Assembly: GCA_017997825.1 (NCBI GenBank)
Contig: JAGOEH010000077.1
Span: 1-14,180 of the forward strand
Length of the DNA stretch: 14,180 nucleotides
Source: Candidatus Delongbacteria bacterium
Lineage (GTDB): Bacteria; JAGOEH01
Direction of reading: 5' to 3'
Shown: piece by piece, positions 5,454-13,125 of the stretch
Layout of the letters: every line of letters begins with the position of its first letter
How positions within the stretch are numbered: position 1 is the stretch's first letter
Made by a program: the position numbers and the translations under genes
The notes under the pieces: model-generated
What the model was told of the DNA's origin: nothing
Seen by the model: the letters and a program-made list of their open reading frames with translations, nothing else
The model's database searches: none

Positions 5454-7618
5454 TTCTTCAGAGTAAACGGATATTCCTTGACCGTTTCCTGATCACTCAG
5501 ATTATCTTTAACCCGGATCCGCAACAAACATTCACCGGCAGGGACATGTTTCATATCCAGCAGAAAAAATTCACGACTGTGATTCCCTCTTCCCTGCCGG
5601 TCGATGCTAACCTCCACCGATCCCGGTTTGACGCCGAATATCGGCGAAATCACCTGATTGTAAATCTTCTTCAAAACATTGGTTTTGGGCTTGGTTGAAT
5701 AAATACGATAGGACACCAGATACGTATTGTAATCGGACAGTTCCCGCAGATTATGAATCTCGAAATAGACATAATTCCGGTTGGATTTTTTAATAACCGT
5801 GAAAGGATAGGGAGAAAGATTCTCCATCGTTTTTTCTGATTTCGGATCGTTGAAAATACTGATCAGAATATCGCTGGTAAGCAGCGTTTGCCTGAAATCC
5901 TGGATTGTGACCTTCCGTCGGAAGATTCCCGAGCGGTTGGAATAATTATCCTTAATACTCAGCACCAGGTTATAAGGTCCCGGTTTGAGTCGGTAGGAAT
6001 CTTTAAAAACCGAATAGTAACTAATATCTTCCGGTTTGCTGAATCGGAAATTTTTTTCCGTTTCGATACGATAGATTTTATGGTCATTCAGGTTTTCCGC
6101 CAGCAGAATAATAGTCAATTGAATCTGCCCGAAATATTCATCCGACCGGATGATATTAAGGCGCTCGGTCGGCAGAGCGAAATGGAAATCCAGCCGGGTC
6201 ATTCCGGAATCACCGGCAAACTGATAGAACTGAGACAGAAAGGAAAAATAGTTACTCACCCCGCCCACCTGGGAAACATCCCGGGTCAGAGCCTGTTCGG
6301 TCAGGGTTTTATCCTGCACATACTGGTTGTCGATCTGATCCAGATCAAACATCATCGTCTGATTGATCCGCATATTTTGAAAGCTGAGTAATCGATTGGA
6401 GACCTTTTCATACTGCATGGCGATATGGCTGCGTTCCCGGTAGAGTTCCGGCAGAATCCGGTATGATTCACTATAGCTTCTGACGGCATCCTTCAGGGAC
6501 CGAGCCAGATAATACACATTTTCGAATTTAACGAAATCGAAAACCATTTCCTGCTCATCCACTTTATACATCCAGCTTTCATTGGGCAGGACATTGTTTT
6601 CAGCGGCTGAGGATCGAAAAATCTTATCGGGTTTTCCGTGAATGATAATAATCTTTCCGCGGTCATCAAAACCGTGGGGGACGAGCTGGGTATGGTAATT
6701 TTCCCTCACCATTTTGCACCGCCCCAGATGTTCCATCAATCGTTCATTGGCCGGGGTTTTAAAGTCGGAATCATTTTTAAGCCAGAAGTTCTTGATATAC
6801 AGGCCCTGACCGCTGATCGGCAGTTTTGTAATCTCGATGGCTTCGGAATCACTCAGCAGGGGATACAGAAATCGGATTTCTCGCTCGGCCAGTTCCGGAT
6901 TGGAAAGAGAATCCATCGCCCGGTAATAGTATTGGGTGCACTTAGCGGGATCATTCAGATTCTGGTAGTTCAGGGCAATATAATAATAGACCCGGCCGGC
7001 ATCCTGTTTGTTGATCGTCAGGTAATCCAAAAGGGTGCGGATAGAAAGCGACGAGCGATTCAGGTAATAATAATACACAGCCTGAATCATCAGAATATCC
7101 CGGTAAGTCCGGCTAATGGCTATACCTTGATCAGTCCATTCCAATCCGGTACGGTAATCATCCGGATTGGTTTTAGTCAGATAGGCTTTTCCAAGATGAT
7201 AATAGCCCACCACCGAATCAGGCCGTAACGCAACCATGGATTTGAAATGTTTAACGGCAATGGAAAAGTTATCGATATCGAATAGTTTTTTAAGGGAGGT
7301 CAGTAGGATAATCTTTTCGAGCGGTTTTCGCAGAAAGATTTCACCCAGCACCCGATTGGTATTCATCGGGTCATAATTTCGTTCCAGCAGGGACTTGAAC
7401 ACTTTTTCAGCCCCTTTATCCGCATGCAGATCAAACAGCCGTTTTCCATGCCGACAGAGGGCCGAATCGGAAAGGGTTGTTTCTTTCAGCAGAGAATCAG
7501 CGATGAATTCCTGTCGTTCCTTCCACAAGGAATCCGGATCGGGATTAAGATTCTGTTCGGGCTGAGCATCCATAACGATCGGAATCAGGAGGGAAAGAAA
7601 AACAATCAGAATTCGCAT
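5450..7618 (-). CDS. exported TPR protein with divergent GWxTD domain
   Basis: A 722-residue protein with a signal peptide (MRILIVFLSLLIPIVMDA, likely cut after residue 18). Residues 65-255 are helical with TPR-like units (for example ALRPDSVVGYYHLGKAYL, then AGRVYYYIALNYQNLNDPAKC). Residues 275-350 resemble the GWxTD domain: NFWLKNDSDFKTPANE, a helix, then HGFDDRGKIIIIHGKPDKI and NESWMYK. The eponymous G-W-x-T of the family is replaced by H-G-F-D, while DRG...I..GKPD is kept. Residues 480-720 are beta-rich and may be an immunoglobulin-like tail. GWxTD proteins are common in FCB-group genomes but have no settled function. The start is backed by GGGAG seven bases upstream. It follows hppA and the AI-2E permease gene on the same strand, with a 148-base gap. 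No catalytic motif was recognised. Confidence 0.75.
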   Translation of the reverse strand: MRILIVFLSLLIPIVMDAQPEQNLNPDPDSLWKERQEFIADSLLKETTLSDSALCRHGKRLFDLHADKGAEKVFKSLLERNYDPMNTNRVLGEIFLRKPLEKIILLTSLKKLFDIDNFSIAVKHFKSMVALRPDSVVGYYHLGKAYLTKTNPDDYRTGLEWTDQGIAISRTYRDILMIQAVYYYYLNRSSLSIRTLLDYLTINKQDAGRVYYYIALNYQNLNDPAKCTQYYYRAMDSLSNPELAEREIRFLYPLLSDSEAIEITKLPISGQGLYIKNFWLKNDSDFKTPANERLMEHLGRCKMVRENYHTQLVPHGFDDRGKIIIIHGKPDKIFRSSAAENNVLPNESWMYKVDEQEMVFDFVKFENVYYLARSLKDAVRSYSESYRILPELYRERSHIAMQYEKVSNRLLSFQNMRINQTMMFDLDQIDNQYVQDKTLTEQALTRDVSQVGGVSNYFSFLSQFYQFAGDSGMTRLDFHFALPTERLNIIRSDEYFGQIQLTIILLAENLNDHKIYRIETEKNFRFSKPEDISYYSVFKDSYRLKPGPYNLVLSIKDNYSNRSGIFRRKVTIQDFRQTLLTSDILISIFNDPKSEKTMENLSPYPFTVIKKSNRNYVYFEIHNLRELSDYNTYLVSYRIYSTKPKTNVLKKIYNQVISPIFGVKPGSVEVSIDRQGRGNHSREFFLLDMKHVPAGECLLRIRVKDNLSDQETVKEYPFTLKN

Positions 7619-7747
7619 CGGCTAACTCCCGGCCTGAGGGTTGAAAAGCGCACGATGTAGTGTTCCCGATCAATCAGATCCTGATGACCGGCTCGAATGA
7701 ATTTCAATCAAGGCGGTGACCGGAATCTGGAAAGGTCGAGTGATCCT

Positions 7748-7768
7748 GATACCGAAATGATCGATATC
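7748..7768 (-). repeat. small hairpin over the AI-2E gene stop codon
   Basis: GATACCGA (7748-7755) pairs with TCGATATC (7761-7768), with one G-T pair, around a 5-base loop. It overlaps the stop codon of the AI-2E gene and is not followed by a T run, so it is not an intrinsic terminator. It might mark an mRNA processing or stability site. The rest of the 148-base gap to the GWxTD gene shows no clear promoter. Confidence 0.3.
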
Positions 7769-8834
7769 AATCCTCAAAGAGAAGTTCATCTTCCTTGTTA
7801 CTCATCAGAATAGCGACAAAGCGCAACGACGGGATATTTTCACAGACAATCATGATGATTGAAGTCAGAGGAACGGCAATAAACATTCCCTGAATCCCCC
7901 ACATCCAGCCCCAGAATATCAGACTGATCAGGACCGTTACCGGGCTCATATTCATGTTTTGTCCGGTGAACATCGGATCCAGAATATTACCCATCACCAT
8001 TTGTAAAAATGATAAGGTGAACAGGATCCAAAGGGGACGGGACAAGTCGCCGAACTGGATCATCGATTGCAGGCACGGCAATACGGTTGCCACAATCGAG
8101 CCCAGATTAGGAATAAAATTCAGTAAAAAGGTCAAGAATCCCCACATGATGGGAAAATCCACGCCATAGATGGCCAGAATAAGGCCGGCAGCCAACCCGG
8201 TCAGAAAGCTGATAACCGTCTTGGTCAGTAGATAGGAAAAAACCTGGAAATTGATCCGTTTCAACATTTTTTCATAGTTCACCCGGCCTCGGAATACCAT
8301 AGCGGCTTTCCGGGTCAAATTTCCCTCTCCAAACAACAGAAATGCCAGAATAATCAGAATCAGAAAAAAGGTGGAAAAGAAATTGAAAACCGAACCGAAG
8401 ACATAATTGATCAGTAAATTAACGGATCCGCCGGTCCACTGGTCAGTAAAATAGAACTGTTTGACATCGGAATGAGTGATATGGAACTGTTTGATCAGTG
8501 AAAAATAGAGGTCTTCAAATTTTCGTTCATAATGGGGGAATTCGCGGATAAAAGAGAGTACGCTGGAATAGACCAGCATTCCCAGCAGATTCAGAATAAT
8601 GAAAAGTATCAGCAGGGTAATCAGGACGGCCAGAAAGGAAGGAGCTTTCTTGCGCTTCAGGAAGATGACGAGGGGTTTGAGCAGGAAGGAGAGAAAGATA
8701 GCGATAATGATCGGCATCATGACCTCTTTGAGGGGACGCAGGACGATACCGATCAGAAGAATCAGCAAAATCACCAATAATACCAGATTGCGTTCCGAAA
8801 CGGCAGGTATTTTTACTGATTCTTTGAGGTTCAT
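7767..8834 (-). CDS. AI-2E family transporter (PerM/TqsA-like permease)
   Basis: A 355-residue polytopic inner-membrane protein. Hydrophobic segments lie near residues 18-32, 39-55, 66-92, 150-167, 208-225, 228-250, 262-283 and 303-335. Typical family signs are the paired N-terminal helices ending in 'PIIIAIFLSFLLKPLV', the central soluble loop (about 95-140), 'FLTGLAAGLILAIYGVDFP', 'LTFLLNFIPNLGSIVATVLP' and 'ILDPMFTGQNMNMSPVTVLISLIFWGWMWGIQGMFIAVPL' (read as separate pieces). Members include exporters of autoinducer-2 and Na+/H+ antiporters, so transport of AI-2 should not be assumed. The start codon has only a weak GAG at normal distance; a better GGGGAG is 13 bases upstream within a hairpin. 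It follows hppA by 54 bases and is probably in the same transcript. Confidence 0.85.
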   Translation of the reverse strand: MNLKESVKIPAVSERNLVLLVILLILLIGIVLRPLKEVMMPIIIAIFLSFLLKPLVIFLKRKKAPSFLAVLITLLILFIILNLLGMLVYSSVLSFIREFPHYERKFEDLYFSLIKQFHITHSDVKQFYFTDQWTGGSVNLLINYVFGSVFNFFSTFFLILIILAFLLFGEGNLTRKAAMVFRGRVNYEKMLKRINFQVFSYLLTKTVISFLTGLAAGLILAIYGVDFPIMWGFLTFLLNFIPNLGSIVATVLPCLQSMIQFGDLSRPLWILFTLSFLQMVMGNILDPMFTGQNMNMSPVTVLISLIFWGWMWGIQGMFIAVPLTSIIMIVCENIPSLRFVAILMSNKEDELLFED

Positions 8835-8844
8835 AGGAATCTCG

Positions 8845-8876
8845 CTGCTCCCCGTCTGGAAAGAGACAGGGAGCAG
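8845..8876 (-). repeat. intergenic hairpin between hppA and the AI-2E gene
   Basis: CTGCTCCC (8845-8852) pairs with GGGAGCAG (8869-8876), extended past one C-A mismatch by GTCT/AGAC (8854-8857, 8864-8867), around a 6-base loop. It begins 12 bases after the hppA stop codon and ends 10 bases before the AI-2E ATG. No T run follows on the minus strand, so it is not a standard terminator. Its 3' arm contains the GGGGAG that best resembles a ribosome site for the AI-2E gene. Confidence 0.65.
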
Positions 8877-8888
8877 AAAGATAAAAGG

Positions 8889-11072
8889 TTATTTAAAGAG
8901 GTCACCCAGCCAGTTGAATTTGTAAACCAGACCTGAAACCACGATCGCGACCATACTCATCAGTTTGATCAGGATATTGAGGGACGGGCCGCTGGTATCT
9001 TTGAAGGGATCACCGACGGTATCACCGACCACAGCCGCTTTGTGCCTATCGGAACCTTTGCCGCCGAAATGGCCTTCTTCGATGTATTTTTTAGCATTAT
9101 CCCAGGCTCCGCCGGAATTAGCCATAAAGATCGCCATATTAAAACCGGCCGCTAAAGTTCCAGCCAGCAAACCCATAGTCCCGGCAACTCCCATCAACAG
9201 TCCGACGGCTACCGGAGTCAGAATGGCCACCAGCGACGGCAGAATCATTTCACGCTGGGCGGATTTGGTTGAAATAGCAACACAGGCTTTATAATCCGGT
9301 TGGCCTGTGCCTTCCATCAAGCCGGGAATCTCTTTGAACTGGCGACGCACTTCAGCAATCATGCCCTGAGCGGCTCGGGAAACAGCCTGAATAGTAGAAG
9401 CACAGAACCAGAAGGGCATGGTGGCGCCGATGAAGACGCCGATGATCACCAGCGGATTGAGCATATGAACATGGAAAAAGGTCATAAAATCACCGAGGGT
9501 GATCTGAGTTACCGGGATGATTGTTCCGGCGATGTTAATCGATTCCTGGCCCATCCGTATCATGGCCATCCGAATCTCTTCAATATAGGCGGCAAAGAGC
9601 ACCAAGGCGGTCAGCGCGGCCGAACCGATGGCAAAACCTTTGCCGATAGCCGCGGTCGTATTGCCCAATTGATCAAGCGCGTCGGTTTTAACACGGACAC
9701 TCTTGTCTAAACCGGCCATTTCGGCGTTACCACCCGCATTATCGGCAATCGGGCCATAAGCATCGGTGGCTAAAGTGATTCCCAGGGTGGACAGCATGGC
9801 CACTGCTGATAATCCGATCCCATACAGTCCCTGGCTGGTGTTTTCCATGCCGTTGGCCGCAAAAAAAGAAATGATGGTGGAAATGGAAATAGCCAGCACC
9901 GGCCAGATAGTGGAACTCATACCGACGCTGATCCCGGTCAGAATGACGGTCGGAATAGCGGTGGTTTGCTCGGCAATTTCACGGGTCGGTTTATACTGAC
10001 TGGAGGTATAATATTCAGTAATCTTACCGATAAAGACACCCGATAAAACGCCGAACAGAATACATAGAATATATCCCATATTTTCAGGGAAGAGCCAATA
10101 GATCAGTCCGGCGGATGTCAGGATAGTCAGATAAGCCGCCGAATTAACGCCTCGATTCAGAGCTGAAAGCAGCTGTTTCTGGGAGGCATCTTCCTTGGAG
10201 CGAACTAAAAAAATACCAATAATCGACAAGATAATTCCGATGGCAGAAATGAACATCGGCAGGAAAATGGCTTTCAACTGCATGTCGGTCGAGACAGCCT
10301 GATAGAGACCGGCGCCCAGGGCGGCGGTGGAAAGAATCGAACCGACATAAGATTCATAAAGATCGGCGCCCATTCCGGCCACATCACCGACATTATCGCC
10401 GACATTATCGGCGATCACGGCCGGATTGCGAGGATCATCTTCCGGAATGTTCATCTCGGATTTTCCGACCAGATCGGCCCCTACGTCAGCCGCTTTAGTG
10501 TAGATTCCTCCCCCGACTCGAGCAAATAAGGCCTGAGCGGAAGCACCCATCCCAAAGGAAAGCATGGTGGCGGTAACCTCGAACAGATCCTTATCCAGCC
10601 AGTAATACAAAACACCGAACCACAGGCTGATATCCAGCAATCCTAATCCGACCACGCACAGTCCCATAACCGCTCCGCCGCGGAAGGCAATAGTCAGTCC
10701 GCGGTTCAGGCTCTCCTTGGCGGCCCAGGCGGTACGGGCATTGGCTTTGGTAGCCATATTCATACCGAAGAACCCAGCCAGACCACTGAAAAAACCGCCG
10801 GTCAGAAAGGCGAAGGGAACCCAATGCGACTGAACATTGAAAACATAAGCCAGGATCGAAAGAAAAATTACGGCCGCGATAAAAAAATAGGCTACGACCT
10901 TATACTGCTGTTTAAGATACGCCAGAGCCCCTTCCCGGACAAATCGGGAGATCTCCTGCATCCGCGGTGTGCCCGGCTCAAAGCCCAATACATAACGAAA
11001 AAAGTAATAGGCAAAACCCAGCGCAATCACGGAGGCTAAAGGGACCAGGATGAACAGAACATTAAAATCCAC
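8889..11072 (-). CDS. hppA: membrane-bound ion-pumping pyrophosphatase
   Basis: A 727-residue, about 16-helix inner-membrane pyrophosphatase that couples PPi hydrolysis to cation export. Substrate and metal motifs are intact: [11 protein letters not shown] (196-206), the [22 protein letters not shown] run, [18 protein letters not shown] (437-454), and C-terminal [17 protein letters not shown]. The segment [10 protein letters not shown] (470-479) has alanine where K+-independent enzymes have lysine, so this should be the K+-dependent class. E240 in ADLYESY sits at the position of the Thermotoga Na+-pump glutamate rather than that of plant H+ pumps, so Na+ transport is inferred. The start is a GTG at 11070-11072 with AAGGAGG five bases upstream; the frame stays open for 19 more codons but those overlap the leader. 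First gene of a run with the AI-2E and GWxTD genes. Confidence 0.96.
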   Translation of the reverse strand: MDFNVLFILVPLASVIALGFAYYFFRYVLGFEPGTPRMQEISRFVREGALAYLKQQYKVVAYFFIAAVIFLSILAYVFNVQSHWVPFAFLTGGFFSGLAGFFGMNMATKANARTAWAAKESLNRGLTIAFRGGAVMGLCVVGLGLLDISLWFGVLYYWLDKDLFEVTATMLSFGMGASAQALFARVGGGIYTKAADVGADLVGKSEMNIPEDDPRNPAVIADNVGDNVGDVAGMGADLYESYVGSILSTAALGAGLYQAVSTDMQLKAIFLPMFISAIGIILSIIGIFLVRSKEDASQKQLLSALNRGVNSAAYLTILTSAGLIYWLFPENMGYILCILFGVLSGVFIGKITEYYTSSQYKPTREIAEQTTAIPTVILTGISVGMSSTIWPVLAISISTIISFFAANGMENTSQGLYGIGLSAVAMLSTLGITLATDAYGPIADNAGGNAEMAGLDKSVRVKTDALDQLGNTTAAIGKGFAIGSAALTALVLFAAYIEEIRMAMIRMGQESINIAGTIIPVTQITLGDFMTFFHVHMLNPLVIIGVFIGATMPFWFCASTIQAVSRAAQGMIAEVRRQFKEIPGLMEGTGQPDYKACVAISTKSAQREMILPSLVAILTPVAVGLLMGVAGTMGLLAGTLAAGFNMAIFMANSGGAWDNAKKYIEEGHFGGKGSDRHKAAVVGDTVGDPFKDTSGPSLNILIKLMSMVAIVVSGLVYKFNWLGDLFK

Positions 11073-11134
11073 AGACTCCTCCTTCAGGTTAAATATTATA
11101 AAATCAGCCGAATCTGATTCTATCACCATCCATT

Positions 11135-11163
11135 AATATAAGCAAAATCAGCATGAGCGTCAA
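11135..11163 (-). promoter_or_regulatory. hppA promoter
   Basis: Minus strand: TTGACG (11158-11163), 17-base spacer, TATATT (11135-11140). Transcription would begin near 11128, giving a leader of about 56 bases before the GTG at 11072. This also argues against any start codon at or beyond 11127. Confidence 0.82.
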
Positions 11164-11183
11164 TGAAAAAATGACACAGAGTC

Positions 11184-11193
11184 GAATTAATTC
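11184..11193. promoter_or_regulatory. 10-bp palindrome between divergent promoters
   Basis: GAATTAATTC is a perfect palindrome located between the -35 boxes of the hppA and lpxK promoters (20 bases from the former, 9 from the latter). It could be an operator that affects both genes, or part of an AT-rich UP element. A palindrome of this length in AT-rich DNA can occur by chance. Confidence 0.3.
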
Positions 11194-11202
11194 TTTTTAG
11201 TC

Positions 11203-11231
11203 TTGCATTTTAACGCCCATTCCACTATAAT
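11203..11231 (+). promoter_or_regulatory. lpxK promoter
   Basis: TTGCAT (11203-11208), 17-base spacer, TATAAT (11226-11231), with predicted start near 11238. The TTG that could formally open the lpxK frame at 11203 is the -35 box itself, so translation must begin downstream. Confidence 0.8.
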
Positions 11232-11271
11232 CTTCCGTAATCGAGAGCGCTATTCCAACCCCAAACGGAAA

Positions 11272-12267
11272 ATGGACAGCATGCGTCTTAAAACTCTTCT
11301 TTTCCCTATTCTATGGCCTTTATCGGGCCTTTATTATCTATTCTGTTTGGTCCGCCATGTTATCATGGGGTGCTATCCGGCCCGGATCCTTCTCAACCAT
11401 TATATCATCAGCATTGGCAACCTGGCATTGGGCGGGACCGGAAAAACCCCGATCGAACTTTATCTGGCCGGGCTGTTCAAGGGACAGGTCAATATCATTA
11501 CCCGGGGATACCGGCGTACCGCCACCGATCCGATCCTGGCTTACGGCCGGGATATGATCGAAACGATGGAGGCAGGAATCACCGGGGATGAAGCCTATTT
11601 CCTGGCGACCCACTCTCCCGAATCCTTTTTCTCAATCAGTACTGATAAGGAAAAATCCTTAATTAACTGCTCATTTCCCTATTCGGTCACCATAATCGAT
11701 GACGCTTTTCATTGGTACCGCATCCGGCAGAATTTGAAAATCTGTGTCTTAGACGCCGAAGAGCCGTTGGAAGACGGACATCTCTTTCCATGGGGCCGCT
11801 TGCGGCATCCCTTGATGGATATAAAATTGGCCGATATCATCTGGCTCAGCCGGGCCGACCGGATACCGTCTGATCAATTAGAGTACTGGATCAACCGCCT
11901 CCAGAAAATCAATCCCCGCGCCAGATTGATTCGATCCGGCTATCGCCCTGACTATCTGATCTCGCCTGCCGGAGAGATGAAGCCATTGGATGAAATTAGC
12001 CATAAGAAGATCCTGGCCGTCAGCGGCATCGCCAAGCCCGATGGGTTTCACCATACCCTGAACCAACTGTGCCGTCATACCCTTACTCCCCTTAGCTATC
12101 CTGATCATCATCCCTACAAGCCGGCCGATATTCAGCTTATTGAAGATACAGCCGGGCTCCGGCAAATCGACACCATCATTACGACCGAAAAGGATATGGT
12201 CAAGCTGAAAAACTTTCGTTTCAGCCTTCCCATTCTGGCCCTCCACATGAGAGTCGATCTTTTATAG
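11272..12267 (+). CDS. lpxK: tetraacyldisaccharide 4'-kinase (lipid A kinase)
   Basis: A 331-residue inner-membrane-associated kinase that adds the 4'-phosphate to the lipid A precursor disaccharide. The N-terminal hydrophobic helix (about 8-28) anchors it. The Walker A motif is IGNLALGGTGKTP (48-60). Other family motifs: ITRGYRR (76-82), GDEAYFLA (105-112, usually GDEP), IIDDAFHW (141-148, usually DDGFQH), LFPWGRLRHPL (171-181), AVSGIAKPDGF (249-259), SYPDHHPY with catalytic-region D278/H279, and TTEKDMVKL (304-312). The start at 11272 is chosen because the promoter lies just upstream; ATG at 11281 is an alternative, and neither has a strong ribosome site. It is transcribed alone, divergent from hppA. 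Motif substitutions near DDGFQH are unusual, but the fold-defining residues are intact. Confidence 0.92.
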   Translation: MDSMRLKTLLFPILWPLSGLYYLFCLVRHVIMGCYPARILLNHYIISIGNLALGGTGKTPIELYLAGLFKGQVNIITRGYRRTATDPILAYGRDMIETMEAGITGDEAYFLATHSPESFFSISTDKEKSLINCSFPYSVTIIDDAFHWYRIRQNLKICVLDAEEPLEDGHLFPWGRLRHPLMDIKLADIIWLSRADRIPSDQLEYWINRLQKINPRARLIRSGYRPDYLISPAGEMKPLDEISHKKILAVSGIAKPDGFHHTLNQLCRHTLTPLSYPDHHPYKPADIQLIEDTAGLRQIDTIITTEKDMVKLKNFRFSLPILALHMRVDLL

Positions 12268-12281
12268 TACCGGCTTCTCGT

Positions 12282-12325
12282 CAGGAGTGATCCGGAAAAT
12301 ACTGATTATGATGTCCGATCTCCTG
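12282..12325 (+). repeat. imperfect hairpin downstream of lpxK
   Basis: CAGGA, GATC and GGA on the left (12282-12295) pair in order with TCC, GATC and TCCTG on the right (12314-12325), with small bulges and an 18-base loop. It starts 15 bases after the lpxK stop codon. No T run follows, so it may protect or end the lpxK mRNA in another way, or have no role. Confidence 0.3.
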
Positions 12326-12471
12326 CCCCGGCCTGGATAACCCCTCCTACATACTGACATGCCCCTGACTCCCTTCAACCTGAAACTGGATCCGGCCTTC
12401 GATATCCGAACCGGGGAAAATGGTCTCGCCCTCTATAAAAAAGTACCGGGGCAATATAAAATTCCAACCCT

Positions 12472-12499
12472 GGAACGGTATGAATCATCTAAATATAAA
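12472..12499 (+). promoter_or_regulatory. weak candidate promoter of the sigma operon
   Basis: GGAAC (12472-12476) and TATAAA (12494-12499) are 17 bases apart. GGAAC resembles the -35 element recognised by many ECF sigma factors, which would allow self-activation, while TATAAA looks like a housekeeping -10 box. No ECF-type -10 is clear. A start near 12506 would put the palindromes at 12512-12541 in the leader. Confidence 0.3.
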
Positions 12500-12511
12500 G
12501 CGAATGGAAGA

Positions 12512-12541
12512 GAAAACGTTTTCAAGCGCTTCGATTTCGAA
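12512..12541. promoter_or_regulatory. cluster of three palindromes before the sigma gene
   Basis: GAAAACGTTTTC (12512-12523, perfect 12 bp) abuts AAGCGCTT (12524-12531, perfect 8 bp), which overlaps TTCGA-TT-TCGAA (12530-12541). GAAAACGTTTTC with its central CG resembles operators of LacI-family regulators. The cluster lies 45-74 bases before the sigma start codon. No regulator gene for it is visible nearby. Confidence 0.45.
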
Positions 12542-12585
12542 TGCCGACGGCCGGATTTGAAACCAGGGAGAATGCAGCATTAATA

Positions 12586-13125
12586 ATGACAAGGCCCATT
12601 AATGAAGAGGATTCCATCATCAGGCAGGCTCAGCATGGTGATCTGGAAGCCTATGAACGTCTGTACCGGCAGCATGTAGCCACGATTTACGGATTGGCTC
12701 TCCGATTATGCGGAAGGCCCCGGCCGGCGGAAGAGCTGACCCAGGATGCTTTTGTCCAGGCCTGGAAGAGTATCCGGGGATTTAAATTCAAGAGCAGTTT
12801 CAGAACCTGGATGCACCGGATCACCGTCAATTGTTATCTGCAGGACCGACGACGTGAATCATCCCGACAGAGCCAGTGGGTACCGGATCCTTCAGACACC
12901 CGGATCTTGATGTCAGGGGATTCGGGACAAGTCATCAACCTGCAGATCGATCTGGAACGCGCTATCGACCGGCTTCCGCCCGGAGCACGGATGATTCTGA
13001 TTTTGCACGATATCGAAGGTTACCGCCATGAGGAGATTGCCGAGATGCTCAATTTGTCGGTCGGCACCAGTAAAACTCAACTGCAGCGGGCCCGAACCAT
13101 CATCAAGGAGATATGGCAGGCATGA
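12586..13125 (+). CDS. ECF RNA polymerase sigma factor (RpoE-like)
   Basis: A 179-residue sigma70-family ECF protein. Region 2 (about 20-90) reads YERLYRQHVATIYGLALRLC, then AEELTQDAFVQAWKSI, then FRTWMHRITVNCYLQDRRR, with the usual -10 recognition and core-binding pattern. Region 4 (about 122-176) reads IDRLPPGARMILILHDIEGY, then RHEEIAEMLNLSVGTSKTQLQ, a helix-turn-helix for the -35 box. There is no region 1 or 3, as expected. The start at 12586 gives a family-typical N-terminus, but the nearest GGGAG (12566-12570) is 15 bases away. A longer form from ATG 12541 has no ribosome site. Its stop codon overlaps the anti-sigma start, so the two are co-translated. It probably directs genes for envelope stress or maintenance, but its regulon is not visible here. 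Confidence 0.92.
   Translation: MTRPINEEDSIIRQAQHGDLEAYERLYRQHVATIYGLALRLCGRPRPAEELTQDAFVQAWKSIRGFKFKSSFRTWMHRITVNCYLQDRRRESSRQSQWVPDPSDTRILMSGDSGQVINLQIDLERAIDRLPPGARMILILHDIEGYRHEEIAEMLNLSVGTSKTQLQRARTIIKEIWQA

Larger units (their letters stand above)
12268..12585. other. 318-base gap between lpxK and the sigma operon
   Basis: No convincing gene is present. A frame at 12359-12583 encodes 74 residues (starting MPLTPFNLKL) but has no ribosome site, no recognisable domain, and probably spans the sigma promoter. The gap holds an imperfect hairpin after lpxK (12282-12325), a weak promoter candidate (12472-12499) and three palindromes (12512-12541). It is likely the regulatory region of the sigma operon. 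Confidence 0.6.

Noticed and set aside
5888-7228. Plus-strand open frames of 167 and 196 codons inside the GWxTD gene
   Set aside because: They lie opposite a well-supported gene with signal peptide and domain structure, and show no ribosome sites or family features.
8979-9030. Short direct repeats (ATCACCGAC-type) in hppA, and similar ones near 10384-10416
   Set aside because: They encode the conserved GDTVGD and [10 protein letters not shown] motifs, so protein conservation explains them.
11073-11129. Longer hppA reading frame starting at 11129
   Set aside because: It lies at the predicted transcription start; the GTG at 11072 has AAGGAGG at ideal distance and gives the normal N-terminus.
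11203-11271. Longer lpxK frame from TTG 11203
   Set aside because: The TTG is the -35 box and the segment includes the -10 box; family N-termini begin near residue 24 of that frame.
12359-12583. 74-codon frame between lpxK and the sigma gene
   Set aside because: No ribosome site, no recognisable domain or signal peptide, and it spans likely regulatory DNA. A lineage-specific small protein cannot be fully excluded.
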